A stretch of DNA of 64,000 nt from Methylobacter sp015476545 (GCF_052162025.1 NZ_CP197401.1:2356001-2420000); one strand, 5' to 3'. Counted from the stretch's first letter, positions 1 to 10,823 are shown. Notes: a model not told the origin generated them from the letters alone. Program-made: numbers and translations.

Positions 1-1330
1 CCAGCAAGCCAAACCAGAAAAGCAGCGCGGCAGCGAGCAAAAATTGCCATGCGCGGCCAAGCTCAAGGTATTCCCAGCCCTGGTCGCCCAGCCAGAACCA
101 GATCTGCGGCAGTTTCTGTTGCATTCCGGCCCATTCGCCCAGCAAACTTCCGATAGCGACTATGAGCAGCGCCCAGAACAAAGCATGAATGCCGGCCGTT
201 TGCCCCCGCGGTTCCTCCCGCCCGAGCTCGGTGCTCAGAAAGAGCGCGCCGGCGACGAACGCGGTGGAAATCCAGAAAATCGCAAGCTGCAGATGCCAGG
301 TCCTCAACAAGTTACTGGGAAACCACAAAGAAAGATCGAATCCATAAAAGCTGTTCGGGTCGGCGCGATAATGTGCGGTGCCGCCGCCGGCCAGTGTCTG
401 CATTAAAAGCAGCAACGAGACGATGACAAAATATTTGAGCGTGGCGCGCTGGGCAGGGCTCCCGCCAGTGAGGAGCCGTTGCGGATGCACATGCCCCTCG
501 GTCTTCCATCCGAGAAATTTGAATTTACCGAACGCTAACAGCACCAACGCTGTTCCGCCGAGCAAGAAAATTAGGCTCAAAACGCTCCAGAGCACCGCAT
601 CAGCCGTTGGCGTGTTTCCTGCCACAGGATCGAATGGGAAATTGTTCGTGTACGAATAAGGCTTTCCCGGCCGGTTGGCAACCGAAGCCCAAGCGCTCCA
701 GGCTACAAAAGCGGTTAACTGCCGCAGCTCATCGGGATTACGGATGGCTCCTATGCCGAGCCCGCCGCTCTGTAGTGGTGAAGAGAAATAAGTGTTCCAC
801 GTGCTCGTCTGCTGGCGAAACCAATCGCCATAGGAAGGCCCCATAGTCAGTATGCCGCTGCTAGGATCATACCGATTCTGTTTCAGTTCGGCCCGAACTT
901 CCGCCTCGACAGCCGCCCGCTGAGCCGGCGTTAATTGATCTGGCGATTGGCCATAGCGCTGGCGAGCAATCAGCGCCGCGCCGGCAAGCGCCTGGGTATG
1001 CAGATACTCTGCCGAATAATCGGGTCCGAGATAAGCGCCATGCCCCCAAACAGTGCCATTGTCCATCAGTCCGTACTTAAGAAATGCTTGCTGGCCGGCG
1101 CGAATGTCATCGTCAGTGAATAAAATCGATCCATCGGCCGCCATCACCTTCTTCGGAATCGGAGGCGCTTCATGATAGACCTTGAGCGTTACCAGCAGAA
1201 GAACCGCCAGACCGGAAATCAGAATGATAAGACTCGCGCGTCTCCACCAGGGCGAAAGCGTATCGATGACAGGCATCTCTGATGCTGGCATTGCTTCCCT
1301 GAAGGCGAGGTTATCGTCTGTTTCATTCAT
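1..1330 (-). CDS. norZ: Quinol-dependent nitric oxide reductase (qNOR), 5' part, runs off the window start
   Basis: Partial gene; about 443 N-terminal codons are present and the rest lies beyond position 1. The single-chain qNOR reduces 2 NO to N2O with quinol electrons in the cytoplasmic membrane. The translation begins MNETDDNLAF, has one membrane segment near residues 32-52, then the qNOR-type extracytoplasmic stretch with IRAGQQAFLKYGLMDNG and VWGHGAYLGPDYSAEYLH, and then further hydrophobic segments including TWHLQLAIFWISTAFVAG. These are hallmarks of the long qNOR N-terminus and are absent from NorB of the two-subunit enzyme. The gene starts 152 bp after the pgi stop on the same strand and may have its own promoter. 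The catalytic haem b3/FeB histidines fall outside the window. A second, cytochrome c-dependent NOR lies at 36947-39066. Confidence 0.88.
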   Translation of the reverse strand, partial: MNETDDNLAFREAMPASEMPVIDTLSPWWRRASLIILISGLAVLLLVTLKVYHEAPPIPKKVMAADGSILFTDDDIRAGQQAFLKYGLMDNGTVWGHGAYLGPDYSAEYLHTQALAGAALIARQRYGQSPDQLTPAQRAAVEAEVRAELKQNRYDPSSGILTMGPSYGDWFRQQTSTWNTYFSSPLQSGGLGIGAIRNPDELRQLTAFVAWSAWASVANRPGKPYSYTNNFPFDPVAGNTPTADAVLWSVLSLIFLLGGTALVLLAFGKFKFLGWKTEGHVHPQRLLTGGSPAQRATLKYFVIVSLLLLMQTLAGGGTAHYRADPNSFYGFDLSLWFPSNLLRTWHLQLAIFWISTAFVAGALFLSTELGREEPRGQTAGIHALFWALLIVAIGSLLGEWAGMQQKLPQIWFWLGDQGWEYLELGRAWQFLLAAALLFWFGLL

Positions 1331-1452
1331 TCGGTTGCCTTGATGTCGATGCTGATCGGTATTCTACATATCGTCATTCATCTTTATTTATACCTCCGCC
1401 GCTCCGGTTTTTTCTGTTCGTTGGCATACTTATAAAATTATCATCGTCGCCT

Positions 1453-1472
1453 GAAAAAAGGCAGCTAGGCCT
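1453..1472 (-). terminator. Weak possible terminator after pgi
   Basis: On the minus strand a short AGGC/GCCT stem is followed by a run of T residues just downstream of the pgi stop. The stem is only 4 bp, so this is tentative. It would separate the pgi transcript from the NO reductase gene. Confidence 0.3.
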
Positions 1473-1482
1473 AACCGGCATT

Positions 1483-3113
<1,631 letters not shown>

Positions 3114-3117
<4 letters not shown>

Positions 3118-4193
3118 TTCGACCCTCCGGTTGCTTTTGCGTCAATGCTGGCCATCAGATCATTCCAGGACTTCACGAAAGCCTGGGCGCCCTCATGTTG
3201 CAGCTTTTCGGCCAAGTCAGCGTAATTCACCCCGGCCTTTACGAACTCGTCCAGCACTTTATCGGCCTCGCCAGTGCCGATCGGCAATTCGCCCCCCACT
3301 CGCCCATGGTCGGCAAAGGCAAGCAAGGTTTTCTCGGGCATGGTATTGATCGTATTCGGCGCTACCAGCGCTTCAATATACATAGTATCGGAAGCTTCAG
3401 GGTCCTTAGTGCCGGTGCTGGCCCATAACAGGCGTTGAGGCCTTCCGCCTCGCTCGACTATTTCCCGCGAGCGAGGCGAATCCAGCAATTCACGGTAGGC
3501 CGTATAGGTGCGCTTGGCAATGGCGATGCCAAGGCGGTTTCGAAGCTCGGCCGGCACCTTGTCCTTGACTGCCACATCCCAACGGCTCACGAAAATAGAT
3601 GCCACAGAGTCGACCTTGGGTTCGAGGCCGGCTTCGATCCGCCGTTCAATACCTCGCATGTATGCCAGAGATGCCGCAATATATTGTTCGCGCGAGAACA
3701 GCAGCGTGACGTTTATTGGCACGCCCTTAAAAATGCACTCCTCGATCGCGGAAATGCCTGCCGAGGTTCCCGGTATCTTGATAAAAATATTAGGCCGCTG
3801 TGCTCGCTCATGCAGTCGCTCAGCCATTTTAATGCTATTGGCGGTATCGTCCGCCAGCAAAGGCGACAGCTCCAACGATACCCAGCCGTCCGCGCCATCG
3901 GTGACATCATGGATCGGGCGAAAAAGATCGGCGGCCTGAGTCAAATCCTCTAGTTCCAGTTCCAGAAACAACGCTTCACCTGACTTGCCTTCGGCCGCTT
4001 TACGACGGATAGCGTCATCGTAAAAATCAGCGCTTTTGATAGCCTGATCAAAGATTGTGGGATTTGAAGTAAGCCCCGTCAGCGAAAGCTCATTGATGTA
4101 GCGCTGTAATGTGCCGCTCATCAATAATCCCCGCGTAATATTATCAAGCCAGAGGCGCTGGCCGAGATTATGAAGTTGTTGTGTGGCCTTCAT
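3114..4193 (-). CDS. tal: Transaldolase
   Basis: Transfers dihydroxyacetone units between sugar phosphates in the pentose phosphate/RuMP cycle. The product (about 359 residues, the longer TalB-unlike class) shows ISLTGLTSNPTIFDQAI-like sequence near the N-terminus, NIFIKIPGT with the probable Schiff-base lysine region, INVTLLFSREQY and LLWASTGTKDP. Two ATGs overlap the upstream stop, at 4196 and 4193. The second has better spacing to the GGAGG ribosome-binding site and is used here. It overlaps both neighbours by a few bases and sits in the zwf-HAD-tal-pgi operon. Some relatives carry tal and pgi as one fused gene; here they are separate. Confidence 0.95.
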
Positions 4194-4897
4194 CATTCCT
4201 CCTGTTCAACATATTCAGTATTGGCAGACCTTAGCAAAGCTGGCCAATCCTCATGGATCAGGTCGCTAATATGTTCGATTGTCAGATCAGCCGAGGGATA
4301 AGCGGCAATATTATCGGGGTCGAGCGCATAATGCCCTTGACGAGGAAAAATCGTCGTCAACCGTTTTCCCCAGGTCCTTTTCATGGCTGCCAGAATGCGC
4401 AGCTTGTCATCCACCATCACATAATGCCGGGCCGGATAGCGCTGCTCGACCTCTGCCAGCATTTCTTCCTTATGGATGTAAATCAGCACGCGGCCTTCGA
4501 CCGCATCCCAGAGTCCCGAACGCTGTACCTTGCGCGGCTGGAAGACCACATCGCCATCCGACAGGATGACGGTCGGCCACCAGCGGCGCAGATGTCTGAT
4601 CACATCAAGCACATCCGGATAGAGGCGATCCGCAAACGGATAGTCCGCCAGATAACTCGACATCAGCAATAGCTGCGGTTCGTTCATGGCGCCAAGCCGA
4701 TAGCGCTGCAGCGCGCCCAGATAATCGGCATAGCCCAGCTCGGCGCGCAATTCATTGAAGATCACCCAATAACGCTCGCTATTCTCGAAGCCAAACGAAC
4801 GCTCCAGATGCCGCTTGAGGTCCACCGTCACGCGGTCGTTTTCAAGCAGCGTATTGTCCACATCCAGCAAAAAAACGACTTCTTCCGGCTTTGTCAT
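4193..4897 (-). CDS. HAD-superfamily phosphatase/hydrolase
   Basis: Haloacid-dehalogenase-type hydrolase of about 234 residues starting MTKPEEVVFLLDVDN. Motif I is LLDVDNTLLEND (nucleophile and acid/base aspartates), motif II is VILSDGD, and the C-terminal acidic motif is YVMVDDKLRILAAMK. The frame is open 26 codons further upstream, but that extension lies inside zwf; the start at 4897 forms an ATGA overlap with the zwf stop. Its place between zwf and tal suggests a sugar-phosphate or metabolite-repair substrate, but that is inference. Confidence 0.85.
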   Translation of the reverse strand: MTKPEEVVFLLDVDNTLLENDRVTVDLKRHLERSFGFENSERYWVIFNELRAELGYADYLGALQRYRLGAMNEPQLLLMSSYLADYPFADRLYPDVLDVIRHLRRWWPTVILSDGDVVFQPRKVQRSGLWDAVEGRVLIYIHKEEMLAEVEQRYPARHYVMVDDKLRILAAMKRTWGKRLTTIFPRQGHYALDPDNIAAYPSADLTIEHISDLIHEDWPALLRSANTEYVEQEE

Positions 4898-6303
4898 AGC
4901 CTCGGCCCTTGCCGTGTGGGGTTGAGCCAGCCCCCGTCGGCAGCGATAAGCGCATCGGCCTCTTTGGGTCCCCAACTGCCGGGCTGATAAGGGATGGCCC
5001 GGTGATGCGCCTCAAGGACCGGATCGACTGCCGCCCATGCGGCCTCTATTGCTTCCTCCCTAGTGAAAAGCGCGCCATCGCCGGCCATGGCGTCAGTCAA
5101 AAGCCGCTCATAAGGGGCATCCTTGCCCGGCTGATCGTCGAGCAAGTAAAGTTCCTGCTGATCGCCAATAAATTCCTTCCCTGCCCGCTTGACGCGCGCA
5201 GCCAGGGCAATGGCGCTGTTAGGAGAAAGCCTGAAACGCACATAATTAGTCCGCCCGTCTGCTGGCCTCGAATCGGCGAACAGCCGCTGCGGCGGCGGCT
5301 TGAACTGGACCAGCACCTCGTCTGCCGTTTCAGCCAGACATTTGCCGGAACGCAAATACCAAGGCACGCCTTCCCAACGCCAGGAGTCGATAAAAAGACG
5401 GACAGCGCAGAAAGTTTCCACGTCGGAATTCTTATCCACATTCGGCTCATTGCGATAGCCTGTGTACTGGCCGCGCACCAGATTGTCAGCCTGCAGCGGA
5501 CGCATGGCCTGAAAGACCTTGGCCTTTTCAGCATGCACGGCACCAAAGCCTCGATAGGCCGGCGGTTCCATGGCGAGCAATGAGACGACCTGAAACAGAT
5601 GGTTCTGTATCACGTCGCGCAGGCAACCGGCGGTTTCATAAAATGCACCGCGCCCCTCCACGCCGAAGCGTTCGGCCAAAGTGATCTGAACGCTGGCCAC
5701 GCAATTTCGGTTCCAGATCGGCTCCAGAAACGAATTGGCGAAACGGAAATAAAGGATGTTCATGATCGCTTCCTTGCCCAGGAAGTGATCGATGCGGAAG
5801 ATCGCATCCTGAGGAAACATCGACTGCGCAATTCGGTTCAGCTCCCGCGCCGAGGCCAGATCATGGCCGAACGGCTTTTCGATAATGACGCGCGCATGCT
5901 CGGCCAATCCTGCAGTACCGAGACTCCTGATAACGGTTGCAAACAGCGAAGGCGGAATGGCCAGATAATGGGCAGGACGCTTGACATCGCCCAGGGCCTG
6001 CTTGAGCGCTTTGAACGTTCCTGCGTCATTATAGTCGCCTGCCACGTACCGAAGCAGGGAAAGCAGATGATCCAGAGCCTGCCGGTCGTCTATCGTGCCG
6101 AATTTCTGTATGCTGTCCATCGCCCGCTGGCGAAGCTGCTCCTGGCTCCATTGTGTTGACGCGACGCCGATCACCGGCACATTGAGACTGCCCTGCTTCG
6201 CCATCGCATAAAGCGCCGGGAAAATCATTTTATAGGCCAGATCCCCCGTCACGCCAAAAAGCACCAGCGCATCAGATATCTCGCGGCCACCGCTATTGCC
6301 CAT
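4894..6303 (-). CDS. zwf: Glucose-6-phosphate 1-dehydrogenase
   Basis: Oxidises glucose 6-phosphate to 6-phosphogluconolactone with NAD(P)+. It is the entry to the oxidative branch, which methanotrophs use for the dissimilatory RuMP cycle. The 469-residue product starts with the nucleotide-binding VLFGVTGDLAYKMIFPALY and contains the active-site signature RIDHFLGKEAIMN followed by ILYFRFAN. A strong AGGAGG ribosome-binding site precedes the ATG. First gene of the zwf-HAD-tal-pgi operon. Confidence 0.97.
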   Translation of the reverse strand: MGNSGGREISDALVLFGVTGDLAYKMIFPALYAMAKQGSLNVPVIGVASTQWSQEQLRQRAMDSIQKFGTIDDRQALDHLLSLLRYVAGDYNDAGTFKALKQALGDVKRPAHYLAIPPSLFATVIRSLGTAGLAEHARVIIEKPFGHDLASARELNRIAQSMFPQDAIFRIDHFLGKEAIMNILYFRFANSFLEPIWNRNCVASVQITLAERFGVEGRGAFYETAGCLRDVIQNHLFQVVSLLAMEPPAYRGFGAVHAEKAKVFQAMRPLQADNLVRGQYTGYRNEPNVDKNSDVETFCAVRLFIDSWRWEGVPWYLRSGKCLAETADEVLVQFKPPPQRLFADSRPADGRTNYVRFRLSPNSAIALAARVKRAGKEFIGDQQELYLLDDQPGKDAPYERLLTDAMAGDGALFTREEAIEAAWAAVDPVLEAHHRAIPYQPGSWGPKEADALIAADGGWLNPTRQGPRL

Positions 6304-6462
6304 CTCAATATCCTCCTGTCCTGTTTTGCTTCACTGCTTTCTGGCGATGATGTTTTTTATTTCAATTTCATAAAATGCACCGGATTGATTAATTTCCTCT
6401 GTTCGGTATCCAACATAGTGTTGCATTTTTTCCAGACGAAAAATTGCAACACTGTTTAATCT

Positions 6463-6933
6463 CTATTGTTCATAGGCGTGCTTCAATTTTTGAATATCAA
6501 TCTTGCCCATTTGCAGCATGGCTTGCATGACTCTCTGCGATTTTTCTACGCTCCGGTCTTGCAGCATCTCGCCTAAAGTGGAGGGAACGATCTGCCATGA
6601 AACACCAAATTTATCTGTAAGCCAGCCGCAATGAAGTTTTTCTCCGCCCTCGGAGAGCTTCTCCCACAACTCATCGATTTCTTCTTGTGCCTCGCAGTTA
6701 ACGAAAAGAGAAACGGCCGGCGTGAAGGTGAACTGTGGACCGCCGTTTAAGGCTATGAATTCTTGTCCATCAAGTTGAAATGTCACAGACATTACCGAGC
6801 CGGCAGGACCCGGCCCCACTTCTCCATAATGAGTAATATTTCCTTTTTTTGAATTTTTAAAAATGGAGGTATAAAAATTCATCGCCTCTTCGGCTTTGCC
6901 ATCAAACCACAAACATGGGGTAATTTTTTGCAT
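6463..6933 (-). CDS. VOC-family (PhnB-like) protein
   Basis: A 156-residue vicinal-oxygen-chelate fold protein of the PhnB/3-dmu-9_3-mt type: it begins KITPCLWFDGKAEEAMNFY and ends GVSWQIVPSTLGEML, both typical of the family. No enzymatic activity can be assigned; members of this branch often lack full metal ligands. It is the most downstream member of a cluster of VOC and YCII genes next to an ECF sigma factor. No TGTCGA element like those of its neighbours is seen in its 149-bp upstream gap. Confidence 0.85.
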   Translation of the reverse strand: MQKITPCLWFDGKAEEAMNFYTSIFKNSKKGNITHYGEVGPGPAGSVMSVTFQLDGQEFIALNGGPQFTFTPAVSLFVNCEAQEEIDELWEKLSEGGEKLHCGWLTDKFGVSWQIVPSTLGEMLQDRSVEKSQRVMQAMLQMGKIDIQKLKHAYEQ

Positions 6934-7082
6934 CGTGTTTCCTTCTTTTATCTAAAAAGCTCAGTTTCGTAGCCTCGATTCAATACTGTGAAACTGATGA
7001 ATTAAACTCAATCCTTGATTTCGTTACATTTCTTCGAGACTACGTTTATCTGAAAAGCCAACCTACAACTTAAAGGCGGCGT

Positions 7083-7544
7083 TTAGCCGCAAACTTTCAG
7101 AGCCGCCTCTTGCAGTTCCTCCAGACTCACATCACGAACATGCGTAGCAATCGCCCAATGATGGCCAAACGGGTCTTCAAGATATCCATAGCGATCACCC
7201 CAGAACATATCCTCGACCGGCATTCTAATAGTAGCGCCGGCGTTGACAGCCTGTTCGAAGAGCGCATCAACGTCTTCGACCTGGAGATGAATAGTGACTG
7301 GCGAACCTTTAAGTGACTTGGGACCGAATGATCCCCATTCCGGGCATTCATCGGCCAAGAAGATCGCCGAATCACCAATTCGAATGCAGGCATGGATGAG
7401 CTTGCCTTGCGGACCCGGCAAACGCATCATTTCAACGGCATTGAACGCCTTCTTGTAAAATTCAATGGCATCGGCCGCGCCGGCGCAAACCAAATGCGGT
7501 GTTACCGTATGCATCCAGTCTGGAACAGGTTTTACTTGTGGCAT
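7083..7544 (-). CDS. VOC-family (PhnB/glyoxalase-like) protein
   Basis: About 153 residues starting MPQVKPVPDWMHTVTPHL. The VOC fold is seen in AADAIEFYKKAFNAVEMMRL and the C-terminal DRYGYLEDPFGHHWAIATH. An in-frame extension reaches 7613, but an AAGGAGA ribosome-binding site lies 7 bp before the internal ATG at 7544, which decides the start. A TGTCGA-N16-TCGG promoter-like element (7636-7661) lies about 90 bp upstream. Probably a target of the neighbouring ECF sigma factor. Substrate unknown. Confidence 0.85.
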   Translation of the reverse strand: MPQVKPVPDWMHTVTPHLVCAGAADAIEFYKKAFNAVEMMRLPGPQGKLIHACIRIGDSAIFLADECPEWGSFGPKSLKGSPVTIHLQVEDVDALFEQAVNAGATIRMPVEDMFWGDRYGYLEDPFGHHWAIATHVRDVSLEELQEAALKVCG

Positions 7545-7635
7545 GAGATGTCTCCTTATGGTTTTTGAATTAGGTTTTAAATTTGGAATGGCTTTGTGTG
7601 TGGATTCCGCCATAAATTCTGGCTCGACTGATTAA

Positions 7636-7661
7636 CCGAGCGAGAATCAGCGAAATCGACA
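7636..7661 (-). promoter_or_regulatory. Candidate ECF-sigma promoter P1 (TGTCGA-N16-TCGG)
   Basis: On the minus strand TGTCGA (7661-7656) is followed after 16 bases by TCGG (7639-7636), upstream of the VOC gene ending at 7083. The same -35-like hexamer, TTT extension and spacing recur at 8175-8202 and 12085-12110. My recollection is that DGPF-associated ECF42 sigma factors use a TGTCGA-type -35 element. Confidence 0.6.
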
Positions 7662-7685
7662 AGTTGTTCTTACAAAACGAAATTT

Positions 7686-8105
7686 CTAGATCTTATGCTC
7701 AGCATCCAGCTCGCGAAAACGCTCGGTTGCATCTCCAGAAGGAAAATCTTCCAGTTCATACAACTGGCGCACCTCGATCTCCGCATCCTTGCCATCGACA
7801 GCCGGATTGGGATAGCGTTTGGTCCATTCGATAGCCTCTTCCCTCGAATTCGCCTGAATCAACGTATATCCGGCGACGAGCTCCTTGGTTTCGGCAAAAG
7901 GGCCATTGATCAGGGTTCGCTTCTCGCCGGAATATTTTATGCGCCATCCTTTCGAACTCGGCTGAAGCCCCTCTGCACCAAGCAGTATGCCGGCTGTTGC
8001 CAGATCCTCATGGAATTTTGCCATGGAAGCCATAAGCGTATCATCTTCGGGCATGACGCCGGCTTCAGTATCTTTGCTGGCCTTGACTATAATCATGAAT
8101 CTCAT
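7686..8105 (-). CDS. YCII/DGPF-domain protein (2)
   Basis: A 139-residue YCII-related protein with MRFMIIVKASKDTEAG at the start and the defining DGPF-like segment LINGPFAETKELVAGYTLI. Such small dimeric proteins are typically encoded next to ECF42 sigma factors; their reaction is not established. A GGAGA ribosome-binding site precedes the ATG and a TGTCGA-N16-TCGA element (8177-8202) sits 70 bp upstream. It is related to the YCII gene immediately upstream and probably arose by duplication. Confidence 0.88.
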   Translation of the reverse strand: MRFMIIVKASKDTEAGVMPEDDTLMASMAKFHEDLATAGILLGAEGLQPSSKGWRIKYSGEKRTLINGPFAETKELVAGYTLIQANSREEAIEWTKRYPNPAVDGKDAEIEVRQLYELEDFPSGDATERFRELDAEHKI

Positions 8106-8174
8106 TGTTTGTATCTCCTATTCGTTAAAAGCTAGAACCGTGTTTGAGCAATCTTGTCTCCGGCTCTGCTTACT

Positions 8175-8202
8175 AGTCGAATGGGAAACTGAAAAATCGA
8201 CA
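8175..8202 (-). promoter_or_regulatory. Candidate ECF-sigma promoter P2 (TGTCGA-N16-TCGACT)
   Basis: TGTCGA at 8202-8197, 16-base spacer, then TCGA at 8180-8177 on the minus strand, 70 bp before the YCII start at 8105. It shares the TGTCGATTT core and spacing with P1 and P3. Confidence 0.65.
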
Positions 8203-8218
8203 CGGCAGGATTAAAAAA

Positions 8219-8584
8219 TTAGCTTGCTTCGGCCTGAGCCATTTCCCGAATCGGTCGAATCGGGCGAACTTCAATACTGCCCACACGCACCGGAGGGATT
8301 TTTGCGGCCAGACTAATCGCCTCGTTCAAGTCCCTGGCATCGATAAGATAAAACCCGGCCAGCTGCTCCTTGGTCTCGGCAAACGGGCCATCGGTCACGG
8401 AAACCTTGCCGTTGCGAACCCGCACAGTCGTGGCGGTATGAACAGGCTGGAGAGCCTCCGAAGCAATGCAGTGCCCGCTCTTGCGGAGCGCCTCATCATA
8501 GGCCAGGCATTCGTCATCCTTCGGGCTTTCCGGCAAACTGTGCAATTTTTCTTCGTCACTGTAGACCAGGCATAGATACTTCAT
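8219..8584 (-). CDS. YCII/DGPF-domain protein (1)
   Basis: A 121-residue YCII protein: MKYLCLVYSDEEKLHSLPES, then the DGPF motif VTDGPFAETKEQLAGFYLID. An AAGGAG site lies 7 bp before the ATG. Its natural ECF-type promoter appears to be P3 at 12085-12110, now separated from it by the 3.4-kb insertion whose left edge (8630) is only 46 bp upstream of this start codon. Function unknown; the family is genetically linked to ECF42 sigma factors. Confidence 0.9.
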   Translation of the reverse strand: MKYLCLVYSDEEKLHSLPESPKDDECLAYDEALRKSGHCIASEALQPVHTATTVRVRNGKVSVTDGPFAETKEQLAGFYLIDARDLNEAISLAAKIPPVRVGSIEVRPIRPIREMAQAEAS

Positions 8585-8621
8585 GGATCACTCCTTATTC
8601 ATGGATAAAAGATCGATAACG

Positions 8622-8629
8622 CCTTATTG
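8622..8629. repeat. Left copy of 8-bp target-site duplication
   Basis: CCTTATTG directly abuts the left end of the 196-bp repeat starting at 8630. The identical octamer abuts the outer end of the second 196-bp repeat at 12077-12084, as expected for a duplication made by one insertion. Confidence 0.75.
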
Positions 8630-8825
8630 GATTAGCGGGAGGCATTTACACAGAAAATTACGGTTATAATTTAATTACCTGTATTATCAATAACATACAC
8701 ATTCATCACCTGCGCATCAATAGCCAATTATTATTGGTTATTGATGGCATAACTTATTGTTTTATTGAATTACCTTATCTTGATTTACACAAACCGTATG
8801 TTTCAGCGCAAATGCTCCCGCTAGT
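8630..8825 (+). repeat. 196-bp MITE-like repeat, copy 1
   Basis: The ends are imperfect inverted repeats: ATTAGCGGGAGGCATTT at the left, and AAATGCTCCCGCTAGT at the right, whose complement is ACTAGCGGGAGCATTT. An internal hairpin is formed by CAATAGCCAAT and ATTGGTTATTG. There is no coding capacity, and it is AT-rich. It matches the copy at 11881-12076 with about a dozen differences, all in the left half; the right roughly 90 bp look identical. Confidence 0.8.
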
Positions 8826-8893
8826 TCAGGTAATCAGTTTTTCACTGTTGGTTCAAGAAGCTGTTTGGAAACTTCCGTTTCAAGCCGGGCGTT

Positions 8894-8992
8894 TCAACAT
8901 AATAATGCGGATCGTTGTGATGCAAATCCACGTTTCGCCGGTGCGAGTGAGTGATTCAGCCAGCCGAAGGTTCGCTCGACCACTCTCAGCTC
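8894..8992 (-). pseudogene. IS5-family transposase C-terminal remnant
   Basis: On the minus strand a short open stretch reads RVVERTFGWLNHSLAPAKRG and then meets a stop. VVERTFGWLN is the C-terminal signature of IS5-type DDE transposases. The preceding catalytic domain is missing and no terminal inverted repeats of an IS5 element can be made out. Confidence 0.65.
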
Positions 8993-9049
8993 ACCTAAGC
9001 CATTAGGTGTCTCTGAACGAAACAAGCGTCTCCACGGACATGATCCGGC

Positions 9050-9490
9050 ATTATGGCCGGGCGTTTGGCGATGCCTGCTACAATTTTGCCGACAAAATCC
9101 AGACAGGCAGCACCTGCCAGCTGATAGATCTGATCAGTGACTGCCTGATCTTTGCCCGAACCTAAAAGCCAGACTTGCCAGCCGTATTCTATTAGCTGGC
9201 ACGTAACTTCAGCATAATGGCTGAGTTGCCAGCGTTTTGCCTCCTCATGCTCCGCGCCTGGACATAAGGCAGCAATGCGGTAGGGATACGGGTAAAAAAG
9301 GCGTCAATGCCGACTTCCAGGTATTGTGCAATACTATCGCCTGATTGTAATGGATGAGCGCGTCAATTCAGCCCAGATCTGATGCGGGTCAGCAATCCCG
9401 GCTTACCGCGTTTGACCGTCATTTCAATGCCCAATATCACCATGACACCTACCCAGGAAGGTGCGAAAACCAAAACGCGCATTTTTATAT
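9050..9490 (-). pseudogene. Degraded ADP-heptose:LPS heptosyltransferase (waaF-like) remnant
   Basis: Two recognisable pieces in different frames lie on the minus strand. Around 9430-9485 the sequence reads VLVFAPSWVGVMV, close to the N-terminal APSWVGDMVMAQ of WaaF. Around 9070-9285 it reads ALCPGAEHEEAKRWQLSHYA, then QLIEYGWQVWLLGSGKD, matching the WaaF donor-binding region. Everything between and after these pieces is deleted, and stops interrupt it. This was an LPS-core gene carried on the insertion; it cannot be functional. Confidence 0.7.
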
Positions 9491-10479
9491 CAGGTAACAA
9501 AATTGAAATGATCGTCGACCCGCTCGATTTGGAACACTCGATTCGGCATCCGCGTATTATAGGTTTTCTCTCGACCTTTTTTATCGCGCTCGCGCAAATT
9601 AAAGGTATTGCAATCGGCGATCAGATGAGTTCCAAAAGGCGTTTCGATCGCATCTTGCACCCACTTAACAGGAAAAAAGCGGCTCGTGCCGGGAATGCCT
9701 CGTGTCAGGTTGAAGTTCTTGTCATACAAAAGCACTTCGCCCCTGCGCGAATTAGACAGCATATAGCCGCCTGAATGAGGCCGGATATGATGCGCTCCGC
9801 TCAAGTTGCTGATGACAACTTCATGCTCCAGGGTTTTTCTGTCGATGCGGATCACTTGGCCTTGATAGAACAGGATGGTCAGTATTTTGCCTTCGTCATA
9901 CGGGTCAACAATGGCGGAGTTCAAATGGGTTGTTTGCAAGCGGCCTGGATAATTTTTGAAGCGATGGTCCATTTGCCTATCGATATGGCGCTTTCCGCCA
10001 CCATAAGCTGTGTCATAGCCATGCTCGGTGGCCCACCAGGACCAGATCAATTGGCCTGTCAAATCAAATTCAAGCAGGGCATCAACCCCGCTTGCCGTGA
10101 TCAACAAACCCCGCTCGGTCCTGCGCAGCGAGCGCACCTGGGTCATATAGGGACTGCGAATTTCCAGATCGATTTCGCCTTTGTCATTGAGCCTGGCGAT
10201 ATGCTCGTCCCCCGGCACACCGTCTTCACTGCAAGGCAAACCGGTTATGAAATATAAACCTTCGCCTGACACATACTGCATTCCAAACGGTTTCACTGGG
10301 GTCATTTCACCCAAATATTTTATGCCGCCTAATTCGCCGGTATGTTCGAATAACTCCAGTTTTCCGCCAGGCAAACCTCTGAAAACATCATTGGATCGAT
10401 CTTTGCCTCTAATGATGCGGTTTAATCTAAACTTGACATAGTCCCAGTTGGTTTGGGGATAAGAAACGACAAATCTCAT
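9490..10479 (-). CDS. Beta-propeller-like protein of unknown function (arylsulfotransferase-like repeats possible)
   Basis: A 329-residue protein without a signal peptide. It has repeated segments typical of NHL/SMP-30 or arylsulfotransferase propellers: GLLITASGVDALLEFDLTGQ, LIWSWWATEHGYD, HLNSAIVDPYDEG, SGAHHIRPHSGGYMLSNSRR and GTHLIADCNTFNL. WSWWATEHGY resembles the W-rich blades of arylsulfotransferase-type proteins, and cysC lies in the same insertion, but no catalytic residue assignment is possible by eye. It is intact and is bracketed by decayed genes inside the 3.45-kb insertion, so it is likely horizontally acquired. Confidence 0.6.
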   Translation of the reverse strand: MRFVVSYPQTNWDYVKFRLNRIIRGKDRSNDVFRGLPGGKLELFEHTGELGGIKYLGEMTPVKPFGMQYVSGEGLYFITGLPCSEDGVPGDEHIARLNDKGEIDLEIRSPYMTQVRSLRRTERGLLITASGVDALLEFDLTGQLIWSWWATEHGYDTAYGGGKRHIDRQMDHRFKNYPGRLQTTHLNSAIVDPYDEGKILTILFYQGQVIRIDRKTLEHEVVISNLSGAHHIRPHSGGYMLSNSRRGEVLLYDKNFNLTRGIPGTSRFFPVKWVQDAIETPFGTHLIADCNTFNLRERDKKGREKTYNTRMPNRVFQIERVDDHFNFVT

Positions 10480-10823
10480 AACACTTCTTTTAGCTTAATT
10501 ATTGATATTTTCATAACAGACACGATCGAATCTGAGTTTTACAAAGACTTCGCGATCACATCCAATTTGAGCTCTACTGTCAACGCTTGCTAATAAAGCG
10601 CAACGATCATATCAAGCCCATCTTGTACAGTTTTACTATTGCTCAAAACCTAGTAGCTTAAATCAGCCTCAAGCGATCAATTTATGGACAAAGGGGCAGT
10701 GATTTATAGAGAGACAGTAAAATTTTAGACCTTTATTGCTCGTCACATATGCTACTACAGCATGAGAACGAGGTGTTAGTCCAGAGTAACTGTTTTCCCA
10801 TCTTTGAACAAAGCGTTCTGAAG

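Noticed and set aside
1365..1400. NsrR-like site upstream of the qNOR gene (AAGATGAAT on the minus strand)
   Set aside because: Only one half-site resembles the consensus; the other half matches four of nine positions. Not better than chance in AT-rich DNA.
8734..9006. 90-codon open frame on the plus strand
   Set aside because: Made up of the 196-bp repeat and the antisense of an IS5-type transposase scrap.
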